Positions 47,410 to 58,406 of a DNA stretch of 64,000 nucleotides are shown piece after piece. The stretch is from QHVT01 sp036399015 (GTDB lineage: Bacteria > Acidobacteriota > Thermoanaerobaculia > Gp7-AA8), in contig DASWNW010000025.1 in assembly GCA_036399015.1 (NCBI GenBank), forward strand, positions 1 to 64,000, written 5' to 3'. Every line of letters starts with the position of its first letter. Position 1 is the first letter of the stretch. A program made the translations under genes and the position numbers. The notes under the pieces were generated by a model. That model had not been told where the DNA came from. It saw only the letters and a list, made by a program, of their open reading frames with translations, and searched no databases.

Positions 47410-48699
47410 ATGGCTGAGCGATTCATCGTGGAAGGCGGTCACCGGCTCGAGGGATCGATCCGGCCGGGCGGCAACAAGAACGCGGCGCTGCCGATCCTGG
47501 CGGCCTGTCTCCTGACGGACGATGCCGTCATCCTGCGCAACCTCCCCGACATTCAGGACGTGCGGGTGATGCTGCAGATCCTGGAGGGGCTGGGTGCGAC
47601 CGTGGAGCGGCTGGAGGCGAACGTCGTCCGCATCCAGGCGAAGGGGGAGATCAGTTGCGACCCCGACATCGAGCTGTCGAAGAAGATCCGCGCCTCGATC
47701 CTGCTGGCCGGGCCGCTCCTCGCCCGCTGCGGACGGGTCTCCGTCGCGAAGCCGGGCGGTGACGCCATCGGCCGCCGCCGCGTCGATACGCACCTCCTGG
47801 CGCTCGAAGCCCTCGGCGCGCAGATCGAGGTCTCCGCCACCGAGTACCGGATGGAGGCGCGCCAGCTCAAGGCGAAGAAGATGTTCCTCGACGAGGCCTC
47901 CGTCACCGCGACCGAGAACGCCGTCATGGCGGCGGTGCTGGCCGAGGGGGAGACCCTCATCTACAACGCGGCGGCGGAGCCGCACGTGCAGGACCTCTGT
48001 CACCTCCTCAACAAGATGGGGGGGAAGATCGAGGGGATCGCCACGAACTCGCTCCGCATCACGGGAGTCGACTCGCTGCACGGCTGCGACTTCTACATCA
48101 ACAGCGATCACATCGAGGTCGGGTCGTACATCGGCCTGGCGGCGGTGACGCGCAGCGAGCTGGTGATCGAGGACGCCGTGCCGGAGCACATGTACGCGGT
48201 GCGGCACATGCTCGAGAAGCTCGGCGTCGAGATCAAGGTCGAGGGGAAGAACATCCGCGTCCCGGGAAACCAGGAGATGCGGGTCCGCTACGACATCGGC
48301 GCCGCGGTGCCGAAGATCGACGACGGGCCGTGGCCGCTGTTCCCCGCCGACCTGCTGTCGATCATGATCATCATCGCCACGCAGGCCGAGGGGACGGTGA
48401 TGATCTTCGAGAAGATGTTCGAGTCGCGCCTCTTCTTCACCGACAAGCTGATCGGGATGGGGGCGCGGATCATTCTCTGCGACCCGCACCGCGCCATCAT
48501 CGTGGGCGGCGGCCGGCTGTACGGCGGCGACATCTCCAGCCCCGACATCCGCGCCGGCATGGCGCTGCTGCTGGCGGCGCTCTGCGCCAAGGGCGAGAGC
48601 ACGATCCACAACGTGCACCAGATCGACAGAGGGTATGAGCGGATCGACGAGAGGCTGAATGCGCTGGGCGCCAGGATCGTCCGGGAACGCGACGTCTGA
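47410..48699 (+). CDS. murA: UDP-N-acetylglucosamine 1-carboxyvinyltransferase
   Basis: 429 aa. RPGGNKNAALPIL holds the substrate-binding Lys23; the six-fold repeats and the C-terminal RAGMALLLAALCAKGES are typical. It adds enolpyruvate from PEP to UDP-GlcNAc, the first committed step of peptidoglycan synthesis. The active-site loop reads KPGGDAIGRRRVDTH: Asp118 stands where most MurA proteins have the Cys alkylated by fosfomycin. The same change gives natural fosfomycin resistance in mycobacteria and chlamydiae and keeps activity. Probable leaderless start; folP overlaps its 3' end. Confidence 0.96.
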   Translation: MAERFIVEGGHRLEGSIRPGGNKNAALPILAACLLTDDAVILRNLPDIQDVRVMLQILEGLGATVERLEANVVRIQAKGEISCDPDIELSKKIRASILLAGPLLARCGRVSVAKPGGDAIGRRRVDTHLLALEALGAQIEVSATEYRMEARQLKAKKMFLDEASVTATENAVMAAVLAEGETLIYNAAAEPHVQDLCHLLNKMGGKIEGIATNSLRITGVDSLHGCDFYINSDHIEVGSYIGLAAVTRSELVIEDAVPEHMYAVRHMLEKLGVEIKVEGKNIRVPGNQEMRVRYDIGAAVPKIDDGPWPLFPADLLSIMIIIATQAEGTVMIFEKMFESRLFFTDKLIGMGARIILCDPHRAIIVGGGRLYGGDISSPDIRAGMALLLAALCAKGESTIHNVHQIDRGYERIDERLNALGARIVRERDV

Positions 48700-49495
48700 G
48701 CGCTTGGCCGTCATGGCCATCCTCAACGTCACCCCCGACTCGTTCTCCGACGGCGGCGTGCACTACGACCGCACCGTGGCCGTCGAGGCGGCGCTGCGGT
48801 TCGAGCGGGATGGTGCGGCGATCGTCGACGTCGGCGGGGAGTCGACGCGGCCCGGCTCCGACGCGGTCTCGATCGACGAGGAGCTGGCGCGGGTGATCCC
48901 GGTCATCGAGGAGATCCGCAGATGGAGCGACGTCGCCATCTCGATCGATACGCGCAAGGCGCGGGTGGCGGAGGCGGCGCTCGACGCGGGGGCCGACATC
49001 GTCAACGACGTCAGCGCGCTGCGGCACGACCCGGAGATGCGGCCGCTCGTGGCGCGGCGCGGCGTCCCGGCCATCCTGATGCACATGCGGGGCGAGCCGC
49101 GCACGATGCAGGAGAACCCGCAATACGACGAGGTGGTGACCGACGTGGGGCGGGAGCTCGAAGCCTGGCGCGACGAGGCGATCGCCGCCGGGATCGGGAA
49201 GCTGCGGATCATGGTCGATCCGGGGATCGGCTTCGGGAAGACGTTCGAGCACAACCTGCAGCTCCTGGCGCGCTGCCACGAGCTCACGCACATCGCGCCG
49301 CTGGTGATCGGCGCGTCGCGCAAGGCGTTCGTCGGCCATCTCACCGGCCAGCCGGGCGGCGCGCCGCGGATGGCGGGGTCGCTGGCGGCGGTGGCGGCGG
49401 CGCACAGCGGAGGGGCGGCGGTCGTGCGGGTGCACGACGTCCGGGAGACGATCGATTTCCTGAAGGTGCTGGACGCGATCGAGGAGCGGAGGTGA
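48659..49495 (+). CDS. folP: Dihydropteroate synthase
   Basis: 278 aa from an ATG inside the end of murA with GAGAGG upstream; an ATG at 48713 (260 aa) is the alternative. Pterin-binding signatures VMAILNVTPDSFSDGG, DVGGESTRPGSDAVS, NDVSALRHD, and the C-terminal IGASRKAFVGHLTG with DVRETIDF. It joins pABA to dihydropterin pyrophosphate in folate synthesis and is the sulfonamide target. It starts the run folP-cdaA-cdaR-glmM. Confidence 0.95.
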   Translation: MRWAPGSSGNATSERLAVMAILNVTPDSFSDGGVHYDRTVAVEAALRFERDGAAIVDVGGESTRPGSDAVSIDEELARVIPVIEEIRRWSDVAISIDTRKARVAEAALDAGADIVNDVSALRHDPEMRPLVARRGVPAILMHMRGEPRTMQENPQYDEVVTDVGRELEAWRDEAIAAGIGKLRIMVDPGIGFGKTFEHNLQLLARCHELTHIAPLVIGASRKAFVGHLTGQPGGAPRMAGSLAAVAAAHSGGAAVVRVHDVRETIDFLKVLDAIEERR

Positions 49496-49496
49496 T

Positions 49497-49593
49497 GTTG
49501 CCGGGGATGTTGCTGGTTGCTGGTTACTGGTTCAGGGTGCCACGCCGGAACGGGCAACCGGCAACGGGCAACCGGCAACGGGCAACCAGCAAC
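49497..49593. repeat. Inverted heptamer repeat, GTTGCYG family (locus P)
   Basis: GTTGCCG/GTTGCTG units (49497-49532) face six GGCAACC/GGCAACG units (49550-49593). A GCGCGCGAAGCGCG palindrome follows. It begins 1 bp after the folP stop and separates it from cdaA. Confidence 0.88.
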
Positions 49594-49625
49594 GCGCGCG
49601 AAGCGCGGGCGCGCGGAGCGCGCCG

Positions 49626-50396
49626 ATGAACGTCTTCGACCGCCTCTTCTCCCTCAACCTCACCTGGCGTGACGCGGTCGACATCGCCATCGTCGCGCTC
49701 ATCATCTATTACATCCTCGCGCTGATCCGTGGCACGCGGGCCATGCAGATCTCGATCGGCCTCATGCTCCTCGGCTCGACCACGTTCGTTGCCCGGGCGT
49801 TCGACCTGCCGGCGCTGGAGGCGATCTCGCGGCAGATCCTCTTCTATCTGCCGTTCGCGATCATCGTCCTCTTCCAGCAGGAGATCCGCCGCGCCCTGGC
49901 GCGGATGGTCGGCGATCCGCTGGCGATCTTCTTCCGCGCGCCGAAGACGCCGCTGCCGTACGACGCGATCCTCAACGCCTGCGACGTGCTGGCCGCGAAG
50001 AAGGTCGGCGCGCTCATCGCCATCGAGGGGCGGCAGACGCTGCGGATGTACGCCGACGGCGCGAAGCCGGTCGACGCGCTGTTGACGACCGAGCTGCTGG
50101 TGGCGATCTTCACCCCCGGCGGCCCGCTGCACGACGGCGCGGTCATCGTGCGGGGCGACCGGGTCGTGGCGGCGAACGCCTTCCTCCCGCTCACCAGCTC
50201 GCCCGACCCGGCGCTGGCCCACGGCACCCGCCACCGCGCCGCGATCGGGCTGTCGGAGGAGAGCGACGCGGTGGTGATCGTGATCTCGGAGGAGAATGGC
50301 TCCACCGCCGTGGCCACGGACGGGGTGCTGCGCGAGCATCTCGACCGGGCCACGCTGCATCAGATCCTCACGGAGAGGTTCGAGCCGGCACGATGA
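49626..50396 (+). CDS. cdaA: Diadenylate cyclase CdaA
   Basis: 256 aa. Three N-terminal membrane helices (~17-85; DIAIVALIIYYILALI, LMLLGSTTFVARAF) and a DisA_N catalytic domain with LHDGAVIV (DGA at 170-172) and GTRHRAAIGLSEESDA (RHR at 202-204). It joins two ATP into c-di-AMP at the membrane, a signal for osmotic and wall homeostasis. CdaR overlaps its end and GlmM follows, the conserved cda order seen in Firmicutes. Confidence 0.95.
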   Translation: MNVFDRLFSLNLTWRDAVDIAIVALIIYYILALIRGTRAMQISIGLMLLGSTTFVARAFDLPALEAISRQILFYLPFAIIVLFQQEIRRALARMVGDPLAIFFRAPKTPLPYDAILNACDVLAAKKVGALIAIEGRQTLRMYADGAKPVDALLTTELLVAIFTPGGPLHDGAVIVRGDRVVAANAFLPLTSSPDPALAHGTRHRAAIGLSEESDAVVIVISEENGSTAVATDGVLREHLDRATLHQILTERFEPAR

Positions 50397-51112
50397 AGAA
50401 CATCGGCATCAAGATCATCTCGGTCGTCCTGGCCTGCGTGGTCTGGTTCATCGTCTCCGCGCCGCGGCGGGGGCGCGTCCGGGAGCGCATCGTCACGGCG
50501 TCGCTGTCGCTGGTCGGCGTGCCGTCGGACCTCGTGATCACGACCGACATCCCGAGCAGCGTGGCGGTGCGCGTGCGGGGCCGGGTGCAGGAGCTCCGCT
50601 CGCTCGTCTCCCAGAGCCTCGAGGCCTCGGCCGACCTGAGCCAGATCAACACGTCGGGCGAGATCGAGATCACCATCCGCCCGCAGCACATCAACGTGCC
50701 GGAAGAGATCGAGGTGGTGTCGATCCAGCCGAACAAGGTGCGCTTCCGGATCGAGCAGGTGCGGCAGAGCGCCGTGGCCATCCGGCCGTTCCTCGACGGC
50801 GAGCCGCCGAGCGGGTACCTGGTGGGGGAGGCGACGGCGTCGCCCGACCGGGCGCTCGTGTCAGGTCCTGCCTCCCAGATCCTGAAACTGGACGAGGTGG
50901 CGACCGAACGCATTATCATGACCGGCCGGACGGGGACGTTCGTGCAGAACGTCGCGGTCGTTTCCGACTCGCCGCTCGTGCGAGTCGTTTCGCCGGTGAC
51001 GACGCAGGTGACGGTGCCGGTCCTCGCGGAAGTGGGGCCGAGCGTCCCGCCGACCGAGACCGCCGAACCGGCAGAGACGACCGAGACCACCGACACGACT
51101 GGAACTCAATGA
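50393..51112 (+). CDS. cdaR: CdaA regulator, YbbR-domain protein
   Basis: 239 aa. One N-terminal membrane helix (NIGIKIISVVLACVVWFIV) and YbbR repeats outside (VGVPSDLVITTDIPSSVAVRVRG, IRPFLDGEPPSGYLVGEATASP, read in part). It lies between cdaA and glmM and overlaps both by 4 bp. In Firmicutes CdaR modulates CdaA. The C-terminus is a short Thr/Glu tail. Confidence 0.92.
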   Translation: MKNIGIKIISVVLACVVWFIVSAPRRGRVRERIVTASLSLVGVPSDLVITTDIPSSVAVRVRGRVQELRSLVSQSLEASADLSQINTSGEIEITIRPQHINVPEEIEVVSIQPNKVRFRIEQVRQSAVAIRPFLDGEPPSGYLVGEATASPDRALVSGPASQILKLDEVATERIIMTGRTGTFVQNVAVVSDSPLVRVVSPVTTQVTVPVLAEVGPSVPPTETAEPAETTETTDTTGTQ

Positions 51113-52440
51113 GAGAGCTTTTCGGAACCGACGGCATCCGCGCCAAGGCGCACCAATACCCGCTCGACCCGGCGACGATGTTCGCGCTCGGGGAGGCGCT
51201 CGCGCACCGGCTCGGCCGCGGCTCGAAGATCCTCCTCGGCATGGACACGCGTGAGTCGGGCCCCGGGATCGCCCGCTCGCTCTCCGCCGGCATGGCCGCG
51301 GGAGGGGCGCAGGCGATCCTCGTCGGCGTCATCCCGACGCCCGGCATCGCCTACCTCTGCCGCACCACCGACGCGGCGGCCAGCATCTCCATCTCCGCCT
51401 CGCACAATCCGTTCGAGGACAACGGGGTGAAGATCTTCGGCCACGACGGGATGAAGCTGCCCGACGCGAAGGAAGAGGAGATCGAGGACGAGCTGCGCGC
51501 CCTGCGCCGCGAGGAGGTCACGGTCCCGGAGACGCCGCTCGCTGAGAACATCGACCTGATCGAGGCCTACGAGCGCTTTCTCATCTCCGGCGTGCCGCCG
51601 CACGCGCTGGCCGGCCGGAAAGTCGTCCTCGACACCGGCTACGGCGCCGCCTACCGCATCGGGCCGGAGGTCTTCCGCCGCGCCGGCGCCGAAGTGGTCG
51701 TCATCCACGACACGCCGGACGGCCGCAACATCAACGAAAAGTCGGGCGCGCTGCACCCGGAGCGGCTCGCGCAGATCGTGGTCGAGCAGACCGCCGACTA
51801 CGGGGTGGCCTTCGACGGCGACGCCGACCGCGCGATCTTCGCCGACGACGCCGGCAAGATCCGCGACGGGGACGAGATCATCTATCTGTGGGCGAAGTAC
51901 TTCCGCGAGAAGGGCAAGCTGCGCGGCGACGCGGTCGTGACGACGGTGATGTCGAACTTCGGCTTCGAGAAGCAGTTGAAAGCGGACGGGATCGAGCTGC
52001 TGCGGGCGAACGTCGGGGACAAGTACGTCCTCGAGTCGATGCTCCAGCGCGACGCGATCCTCGGCGGCGAGCAGTCGGGCCACATCATCGACCGCACCGT
52101 CCACACCACCGGCGACGGCGTGCATACCGCCCTCGTTTTCGGACACATCCTCGGCGAGATGGGGCAGCCCTTCTCGAAGCTCCACACCTTCGACCCGATG
52201 CCGCAGCTCCTGCTCAACGAGCGCGTGGCCTCGAAGCCGCCCCTCGACAGCCTGCCGCGCTACCAGGAGGCGTACCGGAAGGCGATGTCCGACCTCGGCG
52301 GCCGCGGGCGCATCCTCGTCCGCTACTCCGGGACCGAGAACCTGGTGCGGGTGATGGTGGAGGGGGAGGACGACGCCCAGATCCGCCGGATCGCCGGGGA
52401 ACTGCGGGACGTGCTGAAAAACGAGATCGCCGGCAGTTAA
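51109..52440 (+). CDS. glmM: Phosphoglucosamine mutase
   Basis: 443 aa. RELFGTDGIRAKA at the N-terminus, phosphoserine loop ISASHNPFEDNGVK with Ser98, metal loop AFDGDADRAI, sugar loop GGEQSGH and C-terminal RYSGTENLVRV. It converts glucosamine-6-P to glucosamine-1-P for UDP-GlcNAc, the MurA substrate. It binds and restrains CdaA in Firmicutes. Overlaps cdaR (ATGA). Confidence 0.96.
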   Translation: MRELFGTDGIRAKAHQYPLDPATMFALGEALAHRLGRGSKILLGMDTRESGPGIARSLSAGMAAGGAQAILVGVIPTPGIAYLCRTTDAAASISISASHNPFEDNGVKIFGHDGMKLPDAKEEEIEDELRALRREEVTVPETPLAENIDLIEAYERFLISGVPPHALAGRKVVLDTGYGAAYRIGPEVFRRAGAEVVVIHDTPDGRNINEKSGALHPERLAQIVVEQTADYGVAFDGDADRAIFADDAGKIRDGDEIIYLWAKYFREKGKLRGDAVVTTVMSNFGFEKQLKADGIELLRANVGDKYVLESMLQRDAILGGEQSGHIIDRTVHTTGDGVHTALVFGHILGEMGQPFSKLHTFDPMPQLLLNERVASKPPLDSLPRYQEAYRKAMSDLGGRGRILVRYSGTENLVRVMVEGEDDAQIRRIAGELRDVLKNEIAGS

Positions 52441-52466
52441 ACGCCGGAATCCGGCGGTACGGACGC

Positions 52467-52670
52467 GGTACCTCGTGGCGCACCAGTGGTTCCTCGCGGA
52501 ACACTAGTGGTTCCTCGCGGAACACATGCGGTTCCTCGCGGCGCACATGCGGTTCCTCGCGGCGCACTAGTGGTTCCTCGAGGAACACATGTGGTTCCTC
52601 GTGGCGCACTAGTGGTTCCTCGAAGAACACATGCGGTTCCTCGCGGAACACATGCGGTACCACGAGGTCC
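52467..52670. repeat. 21-bp tandem array of self-complementary units (locus Q)
   Basis: Nine full 21-bp units and a 15-bp partial one. The typical unit is GGTTCCTCGCGGAACACTAGT: the first part folds on itself (GTTCC/GGAAC) and the last six bases alternate between ACTAGT, ACATGT and ACATGC. The outer ends ACCTCGTGG and CCACGAGGT are inverted. It starts 26 bp after glmM. Open frames across it encode seven-residue repeats and are not credible genes. Confidence 0.9.
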
Positions 52671-52719
52671 ATGGTTTTTTCGCGTGGAACGCATCCGGCT
52701 CCTCACCGAACAGCCGCCG

Positions 52720-52922
52720 CTAGGGCCGCCTCCACGTTTTGACGTACGTGACCACGAACGCCGCCCAGAAAAACACACCGATCGCCGCGTCGACCCGGTA
52801 GTTGAGATCGTAGTCGCCCGGCGCAGCCGTGCCGCTCCGATCATCGCGCCGGTGAAGAGTACCAACGCGAACAGCGACGCGAGCGCAAATTCGAGCGGCG
52901 AGGGCGGGGGAGGGATGTCCAT
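52720..52922 (-). pseudogene. Frameshifted small membrane protein
   Basis: The ATG at 52922 opens MDIPPPPSPLEFALASLF with a first helix (ASLFALVLFTGAMI). A single-base shift near 52850 then leads into SGTAAPGDYDLNYRVD and a second helix (AAIGVFFWAAFVVTYVKTW) before a TAG at 52722. Only the joined reading makes sense as a ~67-residue two-helix protein. It may be a real loss or a base error in the assembly. Function unknown. Confidence 0.5.
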
Positions 52923-53012
52923 GGTGGTTTGAGGACGCGCTGGCGCTACCGGGCAGCCGCTGCTATATTGCGCCATCCATTTTCAGCCCACGCTGTCCGG
53001 AGATGATCATTC

Positions 53013-54005
53013 ATGCCTAAGGTGCAGGGGAAGAAGGCGGTCGCCGCCGGGAAAAAGGCGGTGAAAGCGGTCGCGGCTCGCGTCAAGAGCGCGGCCGGGT
53101 CCGCCAGGAAAAAGGTCGCACCGAAGAAAGCCGCTCCGAAGCCGGCCGCCAAGGCGAACAAGGCGAAGCCGGTGGTGAAACCGAAGCCGAAGCCCCCGGC
53201 CAAACCCGCCCCGAAGGCCGCGGCCAAACCGGTCAAAAAGGCGGTCAAGGCGGCGGCGAAGGCGGTGAAAACGGCCACGAAGAAAGTCGTCGCCAAGGTG
53301 ACGCCGAAAGCCGCCGCGGCGAAACCGGCGAAGGCCGCCCCGCCGGCGAAGGCGGCCGCGCTGAAGGCAGTGCCGAAGGCGCAGCCCCCCGCGCCCCCGA
53401 AGCCGGTCGCGCCGGTCGCTCCCGCGCCGGTCGCGGCGCCGAAGGCGGAAGAGAAGAAGCGCGGCCGCCGCGCCCGTCCCCGCGTCACCTCCAGCGGCGC
53501 CCCGGTCGCCGCCTGGCTCTCGACCGAGAAGCCCCGTTCCGCCTCGTTCATCCCCGCGCCGGCCCGCGCCGAGGCGCCGTCCGCCGTCGCCGCACCGCCG
53601 GCCTCCTCGGACCGGCTCATCCGGCCGGACGACGTCGACCATCCGGCCGTCCGCACCGTCCCCGTCCGCCTGGACGTCGAGCAGAGCGCCGGCCGCTATT
53701 ACGTCATCGCCAACCCGCTCGAAGTCACGGTCCGCGCCGGTGAGGGCATCGAATGGGACTTCCGCTACCTCGGCGGCGCCGACGTCTCCGTCGAGGAGAT
53801 CGTCATCGAGTTCGAGAAGCCCTCCCCGTTCACGCAGACCGTCTTCCGCACGCGCAAGCCGGGCGGCGCACGGCCGCACCGTCAGCTCTCGAACGGCGCC
53901 CTGCCGGCCGCCGCGGGGAAGCGCGTGCAGTACACCGTGCGCGCGATCAATCCGTTCAAGACGGAGCTGGCGAACACGAAGATCTGGGTGACGATCACTG
54001 CGTGA
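53013..54005 (+). CDS. Histone-H1-like Lys/Ala/Pro-rich protein with C-terminal beta domain
   Basis: 330 aa. Residues 1-~150 are a run of Lys, Ala and Pro (GKKAVAAGKKAVKAVAAR, KPKPKPPAKPAPKAAAKP) like histone H1 tails or bacterial H1-like DNA-compacting proteins. A low-complexity linker follows. Residues ~205-330 form a conserved-looking beta domain (RTVPVRLDVEQSAGRYYVI, VTVRAGEGIEWDFRYL, VQYTVRAINPFKTELANTKIWV, in part), Ig- or cupredoxin-like but without copper ligands. GGAG lies ~10 bp before the ATG. No signal peptide, so it is probably intracellular, perhaps nucleoid-associated. Confidence 0.75.
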   Translation: MPKVQGKKAVAAGKKAVKAVAARVKSAAGSARKKVAPKKAAPKPAAKANKAKPVVKPKPKPPAKPAPKAAAKPVKKAVKAAAKAVKTATKKVVAKVTPKAAAAKPAKAAPPAKAAALKAVPKAQPPAPPKPVAPVAPAPVAAPKAEEKKRGRRARPRVTSSGAPVAAWLSTEKPRSASFIPAPARAEAPSAVAAPPASSDRLIRPDDVDHPAVRTVPVRLDVEQSAGRYYVIANPLEVTVRAGEGIEWDFRYLGGADVSVEEIVIEFEKPSPFTQTVFRTRKPGGARPHRQLSNGALPAAAGKRVQYTVRAINPFKTELANTKIWVTITA

Positions 54006-54106
54006 TGTTGCTGGTTGCTCGTTGCTGGTTGCTTGTGAGGCACCCCCGACCAGCAACCAGCAACCAGTAACCAGCAACCAGCAACCAGCCACCAGTAACC
54101 AGCAAC
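54006..54106. repeat. Inverted heptamer repeat, GTTGCTG family (locus R)
   Basis: GTTGCTG units (54006-54033) face eight CAGCAAC/CAGTAAC units (54049-54106). It fills the gap between the converging H1-like and carB genes, touching one stop codon and 7 bp from the other. Confidence 0.9.
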
Positions 54107-54113
54107 GCGTGTT

Positions 54114-57302
<3,189 letters not shown>

Positions 57303-57311
57303 TGCGGGGCA

Positions 57312-57318
57312 TAGTATA
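57312..57318. promoter_or_regulatory. Overlapping divergent -10 boxes, carB and the gene at 57324
   Basis: TAGTATA holds TAGTAT on the plus strand, 6 bp before the GTG at 57324, and TATACT on the minus strand, 10 bp before the carB GTG. Two start codons only 21 bp apart leave room for nothing else, so both messages should be leaderless or nearly so. Confidence 0.5.
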
Positions 57319-57323
57319 CGGAC

Positions 57324-57797
57324 GTGCACCGCTTCATCGAATGGGATTCACTCGACGTCCGCGTCAACGGGGAACAGATCGCCGCGATGGCGCGGCAGAT
57401 GGTCGCGAAGGACCCGATGATCGAGCGGCTCGACCTCCGTTTCACGAACGGGCTGCTGCGCGTCGACGGCGCGGTGCGGAAGTTCATCCTCATCCCCTTC
57501 ACCGTCGACATCACGCATTTCGACGCGAAGGGGACGACGGTGCGGGTGCCGCTCGGACGGATCACCGCCGGCTCGATTCCGATCCCTTCGCTGCTGGTGG
57601 CGCTGATCCGGCGGCAGTTCCCGGCGGACGTCGGTTTCGAGCCGCCGTCGACGCTCGTGCTCTCGCTGGACCGCTTCTTGCCACCTTTCGTGGCGGCCGA
57701 CATTCAGAAGATCTGGATCATCGACGGCGGTCTCGCCGTGACGCTCGGCCGTGGCGGCGCGGATTTGCCGCCGGGAGGTATTGATGGACTTCAATGA
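57324..57797 (+). CDS. Hypothetical beta-rich protein, LmeA-like
   Basis: 157 aa from a GTG. HRFIEWDSLDVRVNGEQIAAM, then alternating strands (DLRFTNGLLRVDGAVRKFILIPFTVDI, in part; GTTVRVPLGRI; STLVLSLDRFLPPF). This looks like the DUF2993/LmeA lipid-binding beta fold, but the match is by pattern only. No signal peptide. It overlaps the DUF1232 gene by 14 bp, so the two are co-translated and may act at the membrane together. Confidence 0.65.
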   Translation: MHRFIEWDSLDVRVNGEQIAAMARQMVAKDPMIERLDLRFTNGLLRVDGAVRKFILIPFTVDITHFDAKGTTVRVPLGRITAGSIPIPSLLVALIRRQFPADVGFEPPSTLVLSLDRFLPPFVAADIQKIWIIDGGLAVTLGRGGADLPPGGIDGLQ

Positions 57798-58284
57798 GAA
57801 CGACGATCTCGACGCGGAGCTGAACGAAGGCTCCGCCCCTGTTTCCAGCGACCGCGCCACGCGGTTCTACGACCGCATGCGTGAGGGCATCCGCTCCTAT
57901 CTCGACAGGAAGGGCGCGCTGGCCGGGAAGACGGGGGAGTACCTGCTGCTCGCCCCGGACGTGTTCGTGCTGTTGTGGCGCCTGGTGAACGACGCGCGGG
58001 TGAACGCGAAGAACAAGATGATGCTGGGCAGCGGCCTGGCGTACTACTTCTTCCCGCTGGACATCATGCCCGAGGGGTTCATGGGGCCGGTCGGGTACAT
58101 CGACGACCTCGTGTTCGCCGTCTACCTGCTGAACAAGATGCTCAGCGACACCGACGCCGCCGTGCTGCGCGAGCACTGGAGCGGCTCGGAGGACGTGCTG
58201 ACGATGATCACGAGCGTCCTGAACGCCGCCGACAACCTGGTCGGCAGCGACATCCTCGGCAGGATCAAGAAGAGCTTCAAGTAG
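57784..58284 (+). CDS. DUF1232 (YkvA-like) protein
   Basis: 166 aa from the ATG at 57784 with GGAGG about 7 bp before it. The DUF1232 core sits at ~75-125: NAKNKMMLGSGLAYYFFPLDIMPE, seen as YYFFPLDIMPE, then VGYIDDLVFAVYLLNKM. This small domain has one or two membrane-associated helices and unknown function. An N-terminal acidic stretch precedes it. The following 122 bp (58285-58406) hold GC-rich palindromes but no gene. Confidence 0.85.
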   Translation: MDFNENDDLDAELNEGSAPVSSDRATRFYDRMREGIRSYLDRKGALAGKTGEYLLLAPDVFVLLWRLVNDARVNAKNKMMLGSGLAYYFFPLDIMPEGFMGPVGYIDDLVFAVYLLNKMLSDTDAAVLREHWSGSEDVLTMITSVLNAADNLVGSDILGRIKKSFK

Positions 58285-58406
58285 AGGCGCCGGCGCGGTG
58301 GGCTGGCACCCGGCGTCGGCCACCGGGTGAGCCCGGCGTGCCCAACGGTGACGGATCAGTGGACGCCGTGCGTCCCGATGCGGCAGAATTTGCCCACCGT
58401 CCTTAT

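Noticed and set aside
52437..52976. Open frames over the 21-bp array at 52467 (VPRGTHA type repeats)
   Set aside because: Same cause as above. Only the 52720-52922 portion looks protein-like, and it needs a frameshift.
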